A DNA stretch of 6,281 bases. It comes from Planctomycetota bacterium (GTDB lineage: Bacteria > Planctomycetota > UBA11346). The notes beneath the pieces are model-generated. The model worked only from the letters and a program-made list of their open reading frames with translations, did no database searches and was not told the DNA's origin. The translations under genes were made by a program, and so were the position numbers. Shown in pieces: positions 6,213 through 6,281 of this stretch (positions are counted from its first letter, which is position 1; every line of letters begins with the position of its first letter). The DNA is taken from assembly GCA_007131555.1 (NCBI GenBank), contig SLQH01000028.1, forward strand, positions 1 through 6,281. The letters run 5' to 3'.

Positions 6213-6281
6213 TCATTGCGGCGACCACCACGGTATGGTCACAGCTTTTTCCTGATCATTTACGGCCGCCGCCTGCACGGC
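6213..6281 (-). CDS. Possible C-terminal end of a further upstream operon gene
   Basis: Reading the minus strand from the right edge, only one frame stays open: 22 codons that end TIPWWSPQ, followed by TGA at 6215-6213. The other two minus-strand frames stop early. A stop here would leave 46 bases before sulfatase B, similar to the 43- and 25-base gaps inside the operon. The piece is too short to identify a family or to exclude chance. If it is not coding, 6167-6281 is instead the upstream leader of the operon; I see no clear -35/-10 pair there. Confidence 0.3.
   Translation of the reverse strand, partial: AVQAAAVNDQEKAVTIPWWSPQ

Noticed and set aside
6230..6265. CRP-like half-sites (TGTGA / TGATCA) in the region upstream of sulfatase B
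   Set aside because: The half-sites are not in the required inverted arrangement or spacing, and the stretch may be coding.

Overview
The window is most likely a carbohydrate-utilisation locus from a sulfated-polysaccharide-degrading bacterium. It is moderately GC-rich and gene-dense, and the genes have Shine-Dalgarno-type start sites. Tight clusters of S1 formylglycine sulfatases with GH29 and GH28-like enzymes are best known from marine Planctomycetota, Verrucomicrobiota, Lentisphaerota and Kiritimatiellota. They also occur in some Bacteroidota and Gammaproteobacteria. No sequence here fixes the phylum, so the assignment is an inference from gene content.

Layout, left to right. At 2-115 (+) lies the last 37 codons of an unidentified protein, possibly an ISL3-like transposase. 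From about 121 to 669 (+) lies the linker and complete C-terminal DNA-binding domain of an AraC/XylS-family regulator, whose N-terminal ligand-binding half is missing. A 30-base convergent gap follows. From 700 to 6166, four genes on the minus strand are read right to left: sulfatase B (6166-4646), a GH29 alpha-L-fucosidase (4602-3475), a GH28-like parallel beta-helix protein (3449-2139) and sulfatase A (2142-700). The gaps between them are 43 bases, 25 bases and a 4-base ATGA overlap, so they look like one operon. At 6281-6213 (-) there is a possible C-terminal end of one more upstream gene. There are no gene-free stretches longer than about 300 bases, and I see no tRNA, rRNA, CRISPR array or intrinsic terminator.

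How the genes may work together (inference): the two sulfatases come from different branches of the S1 family and would remove sulfate esters from two different positions or sugars. The GH29 enzyme would release alpha-L-fucose, and the GH28-like enzyme would cut a uronic-acid or related linkage. None of the four proteins starts with a recognisable signal peptide. This suggests cytoplasmic (or other non-Sec) processing of imported sulfated, fucose-containing oligosaccharides. The transporter, the formylglycine-generating enzyme and the fucose catabolic genes must lie outside the window. The most unusual points are the GH28-like enzyme lacking the GHG histidine of classical polygalacturonases, the different metal-site signatures of the two sulfatases, and the broken regulator at the cluster edge.
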